A stretch of 46,547 nucleotides of DNA. Source: Clostridium sp. GTDB taxonomy: Bacteria; Bacillota; Clostridia; Oscillospirales; Acutalibacteraceae. Below are positions 25,178 through 33,212 of this stretch, piece after piece; positions within the stretch are counted from its first letter, which is position 1; every line of letters starts with the position of its first letter. The stretch covers positions 1 through 46,547 of the forward strand of contig JAMPGU010000017.1 in NCBI GenBank assembly GCA_023663865.1, written 5' to 3'. Position numbers and translations under genes: made by a program. Below the pieces are notes generated by a model, which did no database searches, was not told the DNA's origin, and saw only the letters and a list, made by a program, of their open reading frames with translations.

Positions 25178-26053
25178 TCAATTACACTCCCTGTCAGAAT
25201 CAATCAATTTGTTAAGTTCATTATATTGCCTATCCGGATATTTCTGCCCGGCAATTTTTATCAGCTCATTTGTAAGCAGCTTATAGATAGCTATGGTGTC
25301 TTTATCCTCCAGCACAGATAAATGCTTGGCAACTGTGCCAATATCATTTCTGTCCACCGGACCTGTCAATGCATCCATACATCCGTTTTTACACAGGCTT
25401 TCCGCATTGTTGATAAATAACGGATTCAGCACCTCTGCTGCCATAAAATCAGAAAAACCACATTCCTTCAGAAGCTCCGAGGCAATGTGGTAAAGACCGA
25501 TAACCAAATTACTCGACATAACCAGAGACGCATGATACTTATATTTATTTTCAGCACTGATAATCTGAAACGGATTTCCCAGCTTCTTAAAAAGCCTTTG
25601 CATTACAGGCATTTTTTCTTCATTTCCCTCAATGGTAAAAAATGCTTTGGAAATTTCCTTATACGAATTATCCTTATCGCTGACTGCAAATGCAGGATGA
25701 ACAGAATAACCGTAAGCCCCTGTAAGCGCAATATTCTCAAAAACCTCAGCGGATAAAGCACCGCTGCAGTGGCATAATATTTTATCCTTCAAATCATATT
25801 CCCTAAGCTGTAAATAGATCTCATAAATACAGCTGTCAGGAACAGTTATAAATATAATTTGGCTCTCTTCTGCCAGTTCTTTGATTGTATTATAGGATTT
25901 ACTGCAGGTGAATCTTGCGGCATCGTCAGCATGGGCATAAGTACTGCTGTAATAGCCTGACAGCCTCAGATTTTTTTCATAAAAAAAGCGGCCAAGAGTA
26001 CATCCGACTCTGCCCGCGCCAATAAATCCTATTGATAAATTTTCATTTTTCAT
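25178..26053 (-). CDS. panG: Rossmann/DUF2520 protein, probable ketopantoate reductase PanG
   Basis: A 291-residue NAD(P)-dependent reductase-like protein. The N-terminal Rossmann loop is IGFIGAGRVGCTLG (8-21), followed by IIFITVPDSCI, and the C-terminal part is an all-helical DUF2520 domain containing HASLVMSSNLVIGL. Classic PanE is not in this window, and this gene heads the panB-panC-panD-coaBC-coaX operon. PanG, a non-homologous ketopantoate reductase first described in Francisella, is of this type as I recall, so the gene should supply the missing step from ketopantoate to pantoate. Two adjacent ATGs (26056 and 26053) follow GAGGGTGG; the second has better spacing. Confidence 0.8.
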   Translation of the reverse strand: MKNENLSIGFIGAGRVGCTLGRFFYEKNLRLSGYYSSTYAHADDAARFTCSKSYNTIKELAEESQIIFITVPDSCIYEIYLQLREYDLKDKILCHCSGALSAEVFENIALTGAYGYSVHPAFAVSDKDNSYKEISKAFFTIEGNEEKMPVMQRLFKKLGNPFQIISAENKYKYHASLVMSSNLVIGLYHIASELLKECGFSDFMAAEVLNPLFINNAESLCKNGCMDALTGPVDRNDIGTVAKHLSVLEDKDTIAIYKLLTNELIKIAGQKYPDRQYNELNKLIDSDRECN

Positions 26054-26175
26054 CATACCACCCTCTTGCATACCCAAAAATCCCGAGCGCTGTTTGCTTC
26101 AGGTTTTATAATCATAAGACAGTATGAATAAAATATTAAGCACGGTACGGTTTCATCAGAATACCATCCGCAAAT

Positions 26176-26204
26176 ACTATACAACACTATTGATAATTTG
26201 TAAA
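26176..26204 (-). promoter_or_regulatory. pan-coa operon promoter
   Basis: Minus strand: -35 TTTACA (26199-26204), 17-base spacer, -10 TATAGT (26176-26181). It leaves a leader of about 110 bases before panG in which I recognise no riboswitch. Confidence 0.7.
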
Positions 26205-26212
26205 GAGAATTT

Positions 26213-26698
26213 TTATGAATACTTGTTCGCACCGATAATATGCAGACCGTGTGCCGATTTATACTGATAAGTGCTGAGGCTTCTCATATAAGAATCCTGT
26301 GTATGCGCTGATACTAAGGGTACACCATTTGCAAAGCCTGAAACAAACAAGGTATGATAATAGAGCGAATCATTTTTCAGGCTTATGAAATCTCCTGCCT
26401 CCAGATATTCTAAAGAAACGGAAACACCAAAGGGTCCCTCGCTTTTATTATTCAGCATAAATTTTCTGAAATAATCCGCATCGGACCAAGCGGCAGCACG
26501 GTCATCGGGGGAATTGTAGTACCAGCCTAAATCCTTTTCATAATTCATAACACCAACTCCGCTGAAAAGACACTGCGATGCAAAGTTTGTGCAATCACCG
26601 CCAACACCGTCGAAATTATAATAAGCACTGTTTCTTGCCTTCGCCCATTTCTTTGCATACTCCACAGCCTTGTCTCTGTTGTAATTTACAAAATGCAT
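26213..26698 (-). CDS. Amidase_6-like (putative amidase domain) protein
   Basis: A 161-residue NlpC/P60-like fold. The N-terminal YNRDKAVEYAKKWAKARN leads into GGDCTNFASQCLF with the likely nucleophile C36, and H115 (in YYHTLFVSGF) is the likely partner. This pattern defines the putative amidase family PF12671, often linked to spore or wall proteins. Here there is no signal peptide or wall-binding domain. GAGGGTGA precedes the ATG at 26698; an upstream in-frame extension is not supported. It lies upstream of the pan-coa promoter on the same strand but is not otherwise connected. Confidence 0.75.
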   Translation of the reverse strand: MHFVNYNRDKAVEYAKKWAKARNSAYYNFDGVGGDCTNFASQCLFSGVGVMNYEKDLGWYYNSPDDRAAAWSDADYFRKFMLNNKSEGPFGVSVSLEYLEAGDFISLKNDSLYYHTLFVSGFANGVPLVSAHTQDSYMRSLSTYQYKSAHGLHIIGANKYS

Positions 26699-26801
26699 AT
26701 CAGCTTCACCCTCACATAACAAATATATTTATAAATATGTTATTACAGGATATGCGGCAATCCCGGTTGATTATGTAAAAATACAGGCATATAAATAAAT
26801 T

Positions 26802-26844
26802 TTACCATCCAAGTATGGTAATCTGCAGATAATTGCGTTATAAT
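26802..26844 (+). promoter_or_regulatory. Palindromic operator and promoter of the GH43-like gene
   Basis: A perfect 7-bp dyad TTACCAT-N6-ATGGTAA (26802-26821) overlaps a weak -35 (TGGTAA). It sits 17 bases before -10 TATAAT (26839-26844). Its position fits a sugar-responsive activator or repressor. Nothing else recognisable was seen between 26699 and 26881. Confidence 0.5.
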
Positions 26845-26881
26845 TCAATAGAACAAAAAATTTATATGGTGTGTTACTAAA

Positions 26882-27721
26882 ATGGAAAAAGATCAAATTA
26901 TATTTTCACAGACAGAAAAATATGCATTTCGTGATCCTGCAGCCTATATTTTTAATGGTGAAATCTATGTTTTCTTTTCACTTGTAATCAATGAAAATGA
27001 TAATCAATATTTTTGTGTTGCAGTAAGTAAAAGCAAGGATTTTGAAAATTGGTCAGAGCCTAAGATATTAACGGAAAAGGATACTTCCAAAAACTATTCC
27101 TCCCCCGGCAATATCATTGAATATAATGGTGCATATTATCTTTGTATTCAAACCTATCCCCGACCAAACGGAGAAAAATACGGCAACGAGAATTCCCGTA
27201 TTTATACGATGAAAACAACTGATTTTGAAAACTGGAGCCAACCCAAGCTGATTCAGGTTAAGGGTGATATTCCCGAAGAGGAAATGGGCAGAATGATTGA
27301 CCCATACATATTAAAGGATAATGATAAGTTTATATGCTTTTTTAAACAGAACGGTGTATCCTTCAGCGAATCAAAGGATATGAAAGCTTGGGAATTTAAG
27401 GGATATACGGATTGCGGAGAAAATGTATGTGTTATAAAGGAAGCAGATGAATACATTATCTTTAATTCTCCAGAAAACGGTATAAATCTTTTATCAACAA
27501 AGGATTTCAGAAAATTCAATTCCCTAGGCACAGTGTATTTAAATCAAAAGAACAAGCCTTGGGCAAAGGACAGAATAACTGCAGGCTTTGTGCTGGATAT
27601 AAGCGAAATGCATATGGGCTATAAGTACGCAATGTTTTATCACGGGGATATGGAGGATAACTATATCTTCGCAGCCTCCCTCGCCGTCGCCTTCAGTAAT
27701 GATTTAAAGGAATGGGATTAA
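26882..27721 (+). CDS. Five-bladed propeller glycosidase (GH43/GH32-like)
   Basis: A 279-residue protein with the beta-propeller pattern of clans GH-F/GH-J: repeated xxFxNWSEPK and YYLCIQTYP strands. Candidate catalytic acids are D18 (in FRDPAAYIFN), D140 (in MIDPYILK) and E180 (in CGENVCVI). No signal peptide is seen, so it should act on imported sugar. The family assignment is less sure than for the GH43 at 15516; GH32, GH62 and GH117 are alternatives. No strong SD is visible (GGTGTG upstream). It is monocistronic with its own operator-like dyad and a terminator. Confidence 0.68.
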   Translation: MEKDQIIFSQTEKYAFRDPAAYIFNGEIYVFFSLVINENDNQYFCVAVSKSKDFENWSEPKILTEKDTSKNYSSPGNIIEYNGAYYLCIQTYPRPNGEKYGNENSRIYTMKTTDFENWSQPKLIQVKGDIPEEEMGRMIDPYILKDNDKFICFFKQNGVSFSESKDMKAWEFKGYTDCGENVCVIKEADEYIIFNSPENGINLLSTKDFRKFNSLGTVYLNQKNKPWAKDRITAGFVLDISEMHMGYKYAMFYHGDMEDNYIFAASLAVAFSNDLKEWD

Positions 27722-27741
27722 ATATTCTTGTTTACTATAAG

Positions 27742-27774
27742 ATGCCGTAACGATTATCATTTTCGTTACGGCAT
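27742..27774. terminator. Bidirectional terminator between GH43-like and Mn-catalase genes
   Basis: ATGCCGTAACGA pairs with TCGTTACGGCAT around a 9-base loop. It separates two convergent genes. Confidence 0.85.
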
Positions 27775-27790
27775 TATATATCTATAACAA

Positions 27791-28459
27791 TCAATTAAAG
27801 GATATTGGATTAACATCTGTTTTAGAAAAAGGATTATTGTCGGGGGACGGCTCTGACATACTGAAATACATTTTGGCTGCCTTTGTTGTTCCGAAGTCAC
27901 GATTGGAACCGCTGTTCTGCACCTTATTAAATGCCTCTCTGAACATGGCATTATGAGCCTCCTCACGGTTCAGCAGAAAATCTATCGTTTCTTTAACCTT
28001 TTTATCATCAATCTGTCTGTACAGATATTCATAAACCACCTTTGCCCTCTGCTCAGATGCAATATTTGAAAGCAAATCAGCACACAAATCTCCTGTTACG
28101 GTTACATAATCCCCTGTCCACGAATATCCCGAAGCATTGATAAGACCGGGATTAAGTCCCAGAAGCACATGGGATTCAATTTCACCTGCAGGAACAGTTG
28201 ATGCCTCAACATCATGACCATTCAATAGATTAATTGTTTGGGCTACCATTTCCATATGACCCAGCTCTTCGGCAGCTATATCCAGAAACAAATCCTTGAT
28301 TTCAGGGTCTTTAATGCGAAAGCTCTGTGACATATACTGCATTGCCGCCTTCAATTCACCATTAGCTCCGCCAAGCTGTTCTTGAAGAAGTGCTGCGTAC
28401 TGTGGATTTGGCTTCTCCACCTCCACAGGATGGAATAATTGTTTTTCATGTTTAAACAT
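27791..28459 (-). CDS. Manganese catalase family protein
   Basis: A 222-residue ferritin-like four-helix protein. The dimanganese ligands expected from Lactobacillus-type enzymes are all in place: E35 (in NGELKAAM), E65 and H68 (in AEELGHMEM), E136 (in IASEQRAK) and H169 (in REEAHNAM). The E136-H169 interval of 33 matches the family. It is somewhat short compared with full Mn-catalases (about 260-280), near the CotJC-like forms of spore formers. The role is peroxide removal without haem, useful in an anaerobe. GTGAGG precedes the ATG. Confidence 0.9.
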   Translation of the reverse strand: MFKHEKQLFHPVEVEKPNPQYAALLQEQLGGANGELKAAMQYMSQSFRIKDPEIKDLFLDIAAEELGHMEMVAQTINLLNGHDVEASTVPAGEIESHVLLGLNPGLINASGYSWTGDYVTVTGDLCADLLSNIASEQRAKVVYEYLYRQIDDKKVKETIDFLLNREEAHNAMFREAFNKVQNSGSNRDFGTTKAAKMYFSMSEPSPDNNPFSKTDVNPISFN

Positions 28460-28544
28460 ATTAAAACCTCACTCGTAAAAAAAATATTTGTCTTGCTAAA
28501 AATAATGTTTGCATTTTTAAGGTTAATATGCATCACGCATAGTA

Positions 28545-28583
28545 AAAGACAGGCAGTGAACAAATGATACACTGCCTGTCTTT
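28545..28583 (-). terminator. Terminator of the alpha/beta hydrolase gene
   Basis: AAAGACAGGCAGTG pairs with CACTGCCTGTCTTT, a 14-bp stem starting 15 bases beyond the hydrolase stop and ending in four Ts on the minus strand. Confidence 0.8.
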
Positions 28584-28598
28584 GCTTATAACAATATA

Positions 28599-29591
28599 TT
28601 ATAAATTTGCTTTGAAAAATTCTTCCAGCTTATCAAAAGGAATGATATCTGCCTTGTCATACAAATCTGTATGCACTGCATCGGGAATAATCATAAGCTC
28701 CTTGTTATCTGCATACTGACTATCCTTTATCATATCGCTGTAGGCATCCTTGCTGAAATAACAGGAATGTGCCTTTTCCCCATGCACAATCAAAACAGCA
28801 CTGCGAATTTCATTGCTGTATTTCAGAATTGGCTGATTCATAAAGGACATACAGCCTGTAACGTTCCAGCCGTCATTGGAATTGAGGGAACGGCTGTGAT
28901 AGCCACGTGCTGTTTTGTAATAATCATAATAATCCTTAACAAAGAATGGTGCGTCCTCCGGCAATGGGTCAACAACTCCGCCACCGCGAACATAGCTTCC
29001 CGCTTTATATTCCTCGGTTCTCTGCGCGTTCAATGCCTTCTTCTTTTCGTATCTCGCCTGTTCACTGTCCTCAGAATCAAAATAACCCTTTGCATTCACT
29101 CTTGTCATATCATACATCGTTGAAGCTACAGTTGCTTTAATTCGTGTATCAAGCGCAGCTGCATTCAGTGCAAGTCCGCCCCAGCCGCATATACCGATAA
29201 CACCGATTTTATCAGCATCAACCTTTTCCTGAACAGATAAAAAGTCTACTGCCGCCTGAAAATCCTCTGTATTGATATCAGGAGAAGCCATATATCTTGG
29301 CTCACCGCCGCTCTCTCCTGTAAAGGATGGGTCAAAGGCAATTGTTAAAAATCCGCGTTCTGCCATAGTCTGGGCATATAAGCCTGATGACTGCTCCTTT
29401 ACCGCACCGAAAGGACCGCTTACCGCAATTGCAGGCAGCTTACCCTGTGCATCCTTTGGCTCGTACAAGTCAGCTGCAAGTGTGATTCCATACCTGTTGT
29501 GAAAGGTTACCTTGCGGTGATGAACCTTGTCACTCTTTGGAAAAGTCTTATCCCATTGTGCTGTTAAATTCAGTTTTGTTTCCATATTCAT
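28599..29591 (-). CDS. Alpha/beta hydrolase with Cys nucleophile (dienelactone hydrolase-like)
   Basis: A 330-residue alpha/beta hydrolase. The nucleophile elbow reads GICGWGG with C135 in place of the usual Ser, as in dienelactone hydrolases. The oxyanion-side motif VSGPFGAVKEQ and TGESGGEP precede it. H307 (in DAVHTDLYD) is the likely triad His; the acid is probably in VLIVHGEKAH. No signal peptide is visible. The substrate is unknown, perhaps small esters or lactones. AAGG lies about 8 bases before the first ATG, so 29591 is preferred over the third codon. An inverted repeat (29606-29653) sits just upstream. Confidence 0.8.
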   Translation of the reverse strand: MNMETKLNLTAQWDKTFPKSDKVHHRKVTFHNRYGITLAADLYEPKDAQGKLPAIAVSGPFGAVKEQSSGLYAQTMAERGFLTIAFDPSFTGESGGEPRYMASPDINTEDFQAAVDFLSVQEKVDADKIGVIGICGWGGLALNAAALDTRIKATVASTMYDMTRVNAKGYFDSEDSEQARYEKKKALNAQRTEEYKAGSYVRGGGVVDPLPEDAPFFVKDYYDYYKTARGYHSRSLNSNDGWNVTGCMSFMNQPILKYSNEIRSAVLIVHGEKAHSCYFSKDAYSDMIKDSQYADNKELMIIPDAVHTDLYDKADIIPFDKLEEFFKANL

Positions 29592-29605
29592 TCACATAGC
29601 CTTTC

Positions 29606-29653
29606 TGGCTACAAATAATAATTAAAAATCACGACATTCCCCTGTTGTAGCCA
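29606..29653. repeat. Inverted repeat upstream of the hydrolase gene
   Basis: Perfect 9-bp arms TGGCTACAA (29606-29614) and TTGTAGCCA (29645-29653) are separated by 30 bases in the 5' region of the hydrolase gene. It may be a paired operator or an RNA stem; no regulator gene is adjacent. Confidence 0.4.
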
Positions 29654-29730
29654 AACAAGGCGCGATATGAATGACAGCCATTTAGAAATTATATCACTGT
29701 CAGTAAAAGAATGCACTTTTTCATCCTTTA

Positions 29731-30300
29731 TCATTCCTCAATATTTTTGATAAATTTAGCAGGCACACCACCTACAATTGTATTGGCTGCAACATCCTTA
29801 GATACGACTGCACCTGCGGCAATGATTGCACCATCACCGATTGTAACCCCCTGCAGTATTGTTGCATTTGCACCGATCCAAACATCGTTGCCTATATGAA
29901 TTGCTTTCGGTATCATTGAGCCTCTGTCCTTTGGAGACTGCATATGATTGAGTGTTGCAAGTGTTACACAATGACCGATAAGCACATTGTCACCAATATA
30001 AATGCCGCCCTGATCCTGAAAATGACAGGAGGAATTAATAAATACATTTTTGCCCAAATGAATATTTTTTCCGCAGTCTGTATAAAATGGAGGGAACAAT
30101 CCAAAATCATCAGGCACCTTTCTGCCGATTAATTTTGAAAATAATGCTCTCAATTCTTCAGGCGTATTATATTTATTATTTATCTCACAGGTTATCTTTA
30201 TTGCATCCTGACTCAATTTGTGCATAAGCATATGTGCAGGCGAATTTGCTTTTATAACCTGTTCGGTTTTCACATATTCTAAATATTCTTCTAAATCCAT
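29731..30300 (-). CDS. Sugar O-acetyltransferase (Maa/LacA-like)
   Basis: A 189-residue left-handed beta-helix acetyltransferase that uses acetyl-CoA. The mac N-terminal domain ([25 protein letters not shown]; positions about 20-45) precedes the hexapeptide repeats [32 protein letters not shown] and [12 protein letters not shown]. The catalytic His is likely in LATLNHM. The family acetylates maltose, galactosides and similar sugars; the acceptor here is unknown. AAAGGAG lies 4 bases before the ATG at 30300, and an upstream extension is not supported. It is divergent from a LysR regulator that probably controls it. Confidence 0.88.
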   Translation of the reverse strand: MDLEEYLEYVKTEQVIKANSPAHMLMHKLSQDAIKITCEINNKYNTPEELRALFSKLIGRKVPDDFGLFPPFYTDCGKNIHLGKNVFINSSCHFQDQGGIYIGDNVLIGHCVTLATLNHMQSPKDRGSMIPKAIHIGNDVWIGANATILQGVTIGDGAIIAAGAVVSKDVAANTIVGGVPAKFIKNIEE

Positions 30301-30374
30301 AATACTCCTTTCAGTAATATTATATATGCAAATCACTGATATAGCAAATACTTATATTGAATAGTCAGCCATAG

Positions 30375-30403
30375 TTGACAGGAATAGTTAGAACCAATAT
30401 AAT
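30375..30403 (+). promoter_or_regulatory. lysR-type gene promoter in the divergent region
   Basis: -35 TTGACA (30375-30380), 17-base spacer, -10 TATAAT (30398-30403). Three direct ATAGTYRR-like half sites (about 30361, 30371 and 30384) surround the -35 and are candidate regulator contacts. Confidence 0.7.
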
Positions 30404-30432
30404 AAATACAAAGGATGAAAGGATATTTCACT

Positions 30433-31305
30433 ATGGAGCTTAGAGTTTTAAAATATTTTTTAACCGCAGCAAGAGAAGAAAATATAACCAAGGCAGCCCG
30501 GCTGTTACATATTACGCAGCCTACGCTTTCAAAACAGCTTATGGAATTAGAAGACGAAATCGGCAAAAAATTATTTATTCGGGGTAACAGAAACATAACC
30601 CTCACAGAAGAGGGTGTGCTTCTGCAAAAGCGTGCAGAAGAAATTATAGACTTAGTCAGTAAGACAGAAAAGGAGCTGGAGCAGGCGGAAGATGCCATAT
30701 CCGGTGACATTCATATCGGTGCAGGTGAAACCGATTTGATACGATATATCGCACGAATTGCAAAAAATCTGCAGGCGGAATATCCCCTTGTTCACTTTTG
30801 CATTGAGAGCGGTGATGCACAAACCGTATACGAACAGCTCGATAAAGGACTCATTGACTTTGGCTTGCTTTTCGGAAATATTGATATGTCAAAATACAAC
30901 TGTATTGAAATTCCGTCAAAGAACGCTTGGGGCGTATTAATGCGCAGTGACAGCGAGCTTGCCGCAAAAGCATTTATCACTATTGAGGACTTAATGGATA
31001 AGCCGCTTATTGTTTCCCGGCAGGGTATTGGCAGTGAACTGCAAAATTGGTTTAAAGCAGATACGGAAAGGCTGAATATAGCAACAACCTATAATCTCGT
31101 TTTCAATGCATCTATTATGGTTGAGGAGGGCGTTGGGTACGCGCTTACCCTTGACAAAATCATAAACACAACGGGCAGTAATTTATGCTTTGTACCATTA
31201 AAGCCAAAGCTGGAAATAGGTGCAAGTATTGTTTGGAAAAGGCATCAGGTATTTTCAAAAGCGTCGGACAAATTCTTATCTCACCTATTAAAAGAATTGC
31301 CGTAA
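30433..31305 (+). CDS. LysR family transcriptional regulator
   Basis: A 290-residue LysR-type protein. The winged helix-turn-helix spans about residues 1-60 (MELRVLKYFLTAAREEN, then ITKAARLLHITQPTLSKQLMELE). The periplasmic-binding-like effector domain begins near 90 (DIHIGAGETDLIRY). The effector is unknown. AGGA precedes the ATG at 30433; an in-frame start 18 bases upstream is less well supported. It is divergently arranged with the sugar O-acetyltransferase gene with 132 bases between start codons, the classic layout for control of the neighbour and of itself. Confidence 0.92.
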   Translation: MELRVLKYFLTAAREENITKAARLLHITQPTLSKQLMELEDEIGKKLFIRGNRNITLTEEGVLLQKRAEEIIDLVSKTEKELEQAEDAISGDIHIGAGETDLIRYIARIAKNLQAEYPLVHFCIESGDAQTVYEQLDKGLIDFGLLFGNIDMSKYNCIEIPSKNAWGVLMRSDSELAAKAFITIEDLMDKPLIVSRQGIGSELQNWFKADTERLNIATTYNLVFNASIMVEEGVGYALTLDKIINTTGSNLCFVPLKPKLEIGASIVWKRHQVFSKASDKFLSHLLKELP

Positions 31306-31331
31306 ATTTAATAAATAAAACCAAAAAAATT

Positions 31332-31359
31332 AAGGCAGAGAAACTTCATTCTCTGCCTT
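31332..31359. terminator. Terminator between lysR-type gene and ABC exporter
   Basis: AAGGCAGAGAA pairs with TTCTCTGCCTT. On the minus strand it is followed by seven Ts and so is strong for the ABC operon; it is weaker for the plus strand. Confidence 0.8.
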
Positions 31360-31388
31360 TGATAATTGTATTAACTGATAATAAAATT

Positions 31389-33212
31389 TTACCTGCTATA
31401 GTATTCCGCTTGGGCATTCCAAAGCTGTGAATACCTGCCGTCATTATCAAGAAGCCTTTGATGTGTACCGCATTCAACCAGCTCTGATTGATCGAAAACT
31501 GCAATATTGTCACAAAAAGCACAGCTTGAAAGGCGGTGAGAAATATAAATCGCTGTTTTATTCTGTGTGAAAGAATTAAAACGGCTGTATATTTCATGCT
31601 CTGCAACAGGGTCCAGTGCAGCAGTAGGCTCATCAAGAATAACAATAGGTGCATTTTTATATAACGCTCTTGCAAGTGCCAGCTTCTGTGCCTCTCCACC
31701 TGAAATCTCCACACCTGATTTGTCTAAATCCTTATAAAGATAGGTATGCTCTTGATGCTCCATATTAAGCACTCTGTTCTTTATATTTGCTTTATCAAGT
31801 GCTTCAAACAGCCTCTCCTTGTCATATTCCTCTCCTGCAGAGATATTCTGTGCAAGTGTGGCTGAAAAGATTTTGAAATCCTGAAAGACAACGGAGTAAA
31901 GTTGCATTATGCTTTCCTTTGTGTAATCCTTAATATTCGTACTGTTGATTAGGATTTCACCCTCAGTTACATCATAAAGCCTGCAAAGCAGTTTAATAAA
32001 TGTGGTTTTTCCGCTGCCGTTTCTTCCGACAACTGCCAGCTTTTCTCCATTTTCAATTTTGATATTTACATTCCTTAAAGCATAATTTTCCGTATTCGGA
32101 TATTTGAAGGAAACATTTTTAAACTCTATTTCAAATTTATCCTTCAGGTTAAGCTTCTCACTGCCGTATTTCATATCATCAGCAGTGTTTATGATTTCAA
32201 AATAATAATTTACAAGGGGAACCATTTCCTCTGTTTTGCCAAAGGTCACAGCCATTTTCATGATACCATTTACAATCTGCATAAAGGAACCGCAGTAAAG
32301 CACCAATGAGCCGATGCCAAACAAGCCATAAAGTCCCTTAACACCGATAAACAGATAGATACCAAACCCAACCACTGCACCGAGTATTGCTACAAAGGAG
32401 CTTGATTTTGCGGAGTTGAGCGATGCCTTTTTCAGTATCTTTTCACCATCTGTTAAAATCTTATCCGTTGCTGTATGCTCAATTAACGCCTGCTCCTTGT
32501 AAAGTCTGATTTCTTTTCCTGTTTTATAGTCGGAAAACATATTCAGGAAGTAATAAAAAATTCTGTCCAGCCTTGAATATTCTTCACTTGCCTGAAACCA
32601 TGCCTTGTTCATTTTCAGCACAACAATCAAAATAATAACAACCATTACAGCAATGGCTGCAAAAATGGTAAGCAGGAATACCGGCTTTTCAAAATATGTG
32701 TCACCTGTGGTTTCAAAGCCGATTTTAAACAGCGGTAAAATAATAACAACAGAAATGATTAAGGTTATCATTCCCGAAACAAAATCACGCATCATCCAGG
32801 AGAATTGAACAAAGGAGGAAAACACTCTGTCCTGCGCCTCGGAATGCTTATGAACAAGCTCTTTAAAATCACCATTTTCCAGCCGTTTGTATTCAATACG
32901 AAACAGCTTTGATGAAATATTTTGAAGCTCCTTGTTATACATTAAGGAGCGGTACATAAACTGCATATCGCCCAGGTAATTATTCAGGAAAAATAAAGCA
33001 AAGTTTATTCCCACAGCCATACCTATATAAATGGCAAGCGCACTCATTTTTGCACCCAAATCAAGCAGGTCAATGATTTTGGCGGTAAACCAGATATTCA
33101 CAAAAGGCATAACCGCCGTGACAACTGCTACAATGATTACAGTCGGCATCAATCGTTTTTCAAGACGATGCATTTCTTTAAATGCAAGCAAAACTGTTTT
33201 CATTTTTTTCAT
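31389..33212 (-). CDS. ABC exporter half-transporter (permease-ATPase), second subunit
   Basis: A 607-residue type IV ABC half-transporter with about six membrane helices (about 15-330) and a nucleotide-binding domain. It has Walker A GRNGSGKTT, ABC signature SGGEAQ, Walker B IVILDEPTAALDP and the switch His in ISHRLSS. All catalytic residues are intact. Its start overlaps the stop of the upstream half-transporter as ATGA, so the two probably form a heterodimer made in equal amounts. The substrate is unknown; drugs, lipids or peptides are all possible for such pairs. Confidence 0.9.
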   Translation of the reverse strand: MKKMKTVLLAFKEMHRLEKRLMPTVIIVAVVTAVMPFVNIWFTAKIIDLLDLGAKMSALAIYIGMAVGINFALFFLNNYLGDMQFMYRSLMYNKELQNISSKLFRIEYKRLENGDFKELVHKHSEAQDRVFSSFVQFSWMMRDFVSGMITLIISVVIILPLFKIGFETTGDTYFEKPVFLLTIFAAIAVMVVIILIVVLKMNKAWFQASEEYSRLDRIFYYFLNMFSDYKTGKEIRLYKEQALIEHTATDKILTDGEKILKKASLNSAKSSSFVAILGAVVGFGIYLFIGVKGLYGLFGIGSLVLYCGSFMQIVNGIMKMAVTFGKTEEMVPLVNYYFEIINTADDMKYGSEKLNLKDKFEIEFKNVSFKYPNTENYALRNVNIKIENGEKLAVVGRNGSGKTTFIKLLCRLYDVTEGEILINSTNIKDYTKESIMQLYSVVFQDFKIFSATLAQNISAGEEYDKERLFEALDKANIKNRVLNMEHQEHTYLYKDLDKSGVEISGGEAQKLALARALYKNAPIVILDEPTAALDPVAEHEIYSRFNSFTQNKTAIYISHRLSSCAFCDNIAVFDQSELVECGTHQRLLDNDGRYSQLWNAQAEYYSR

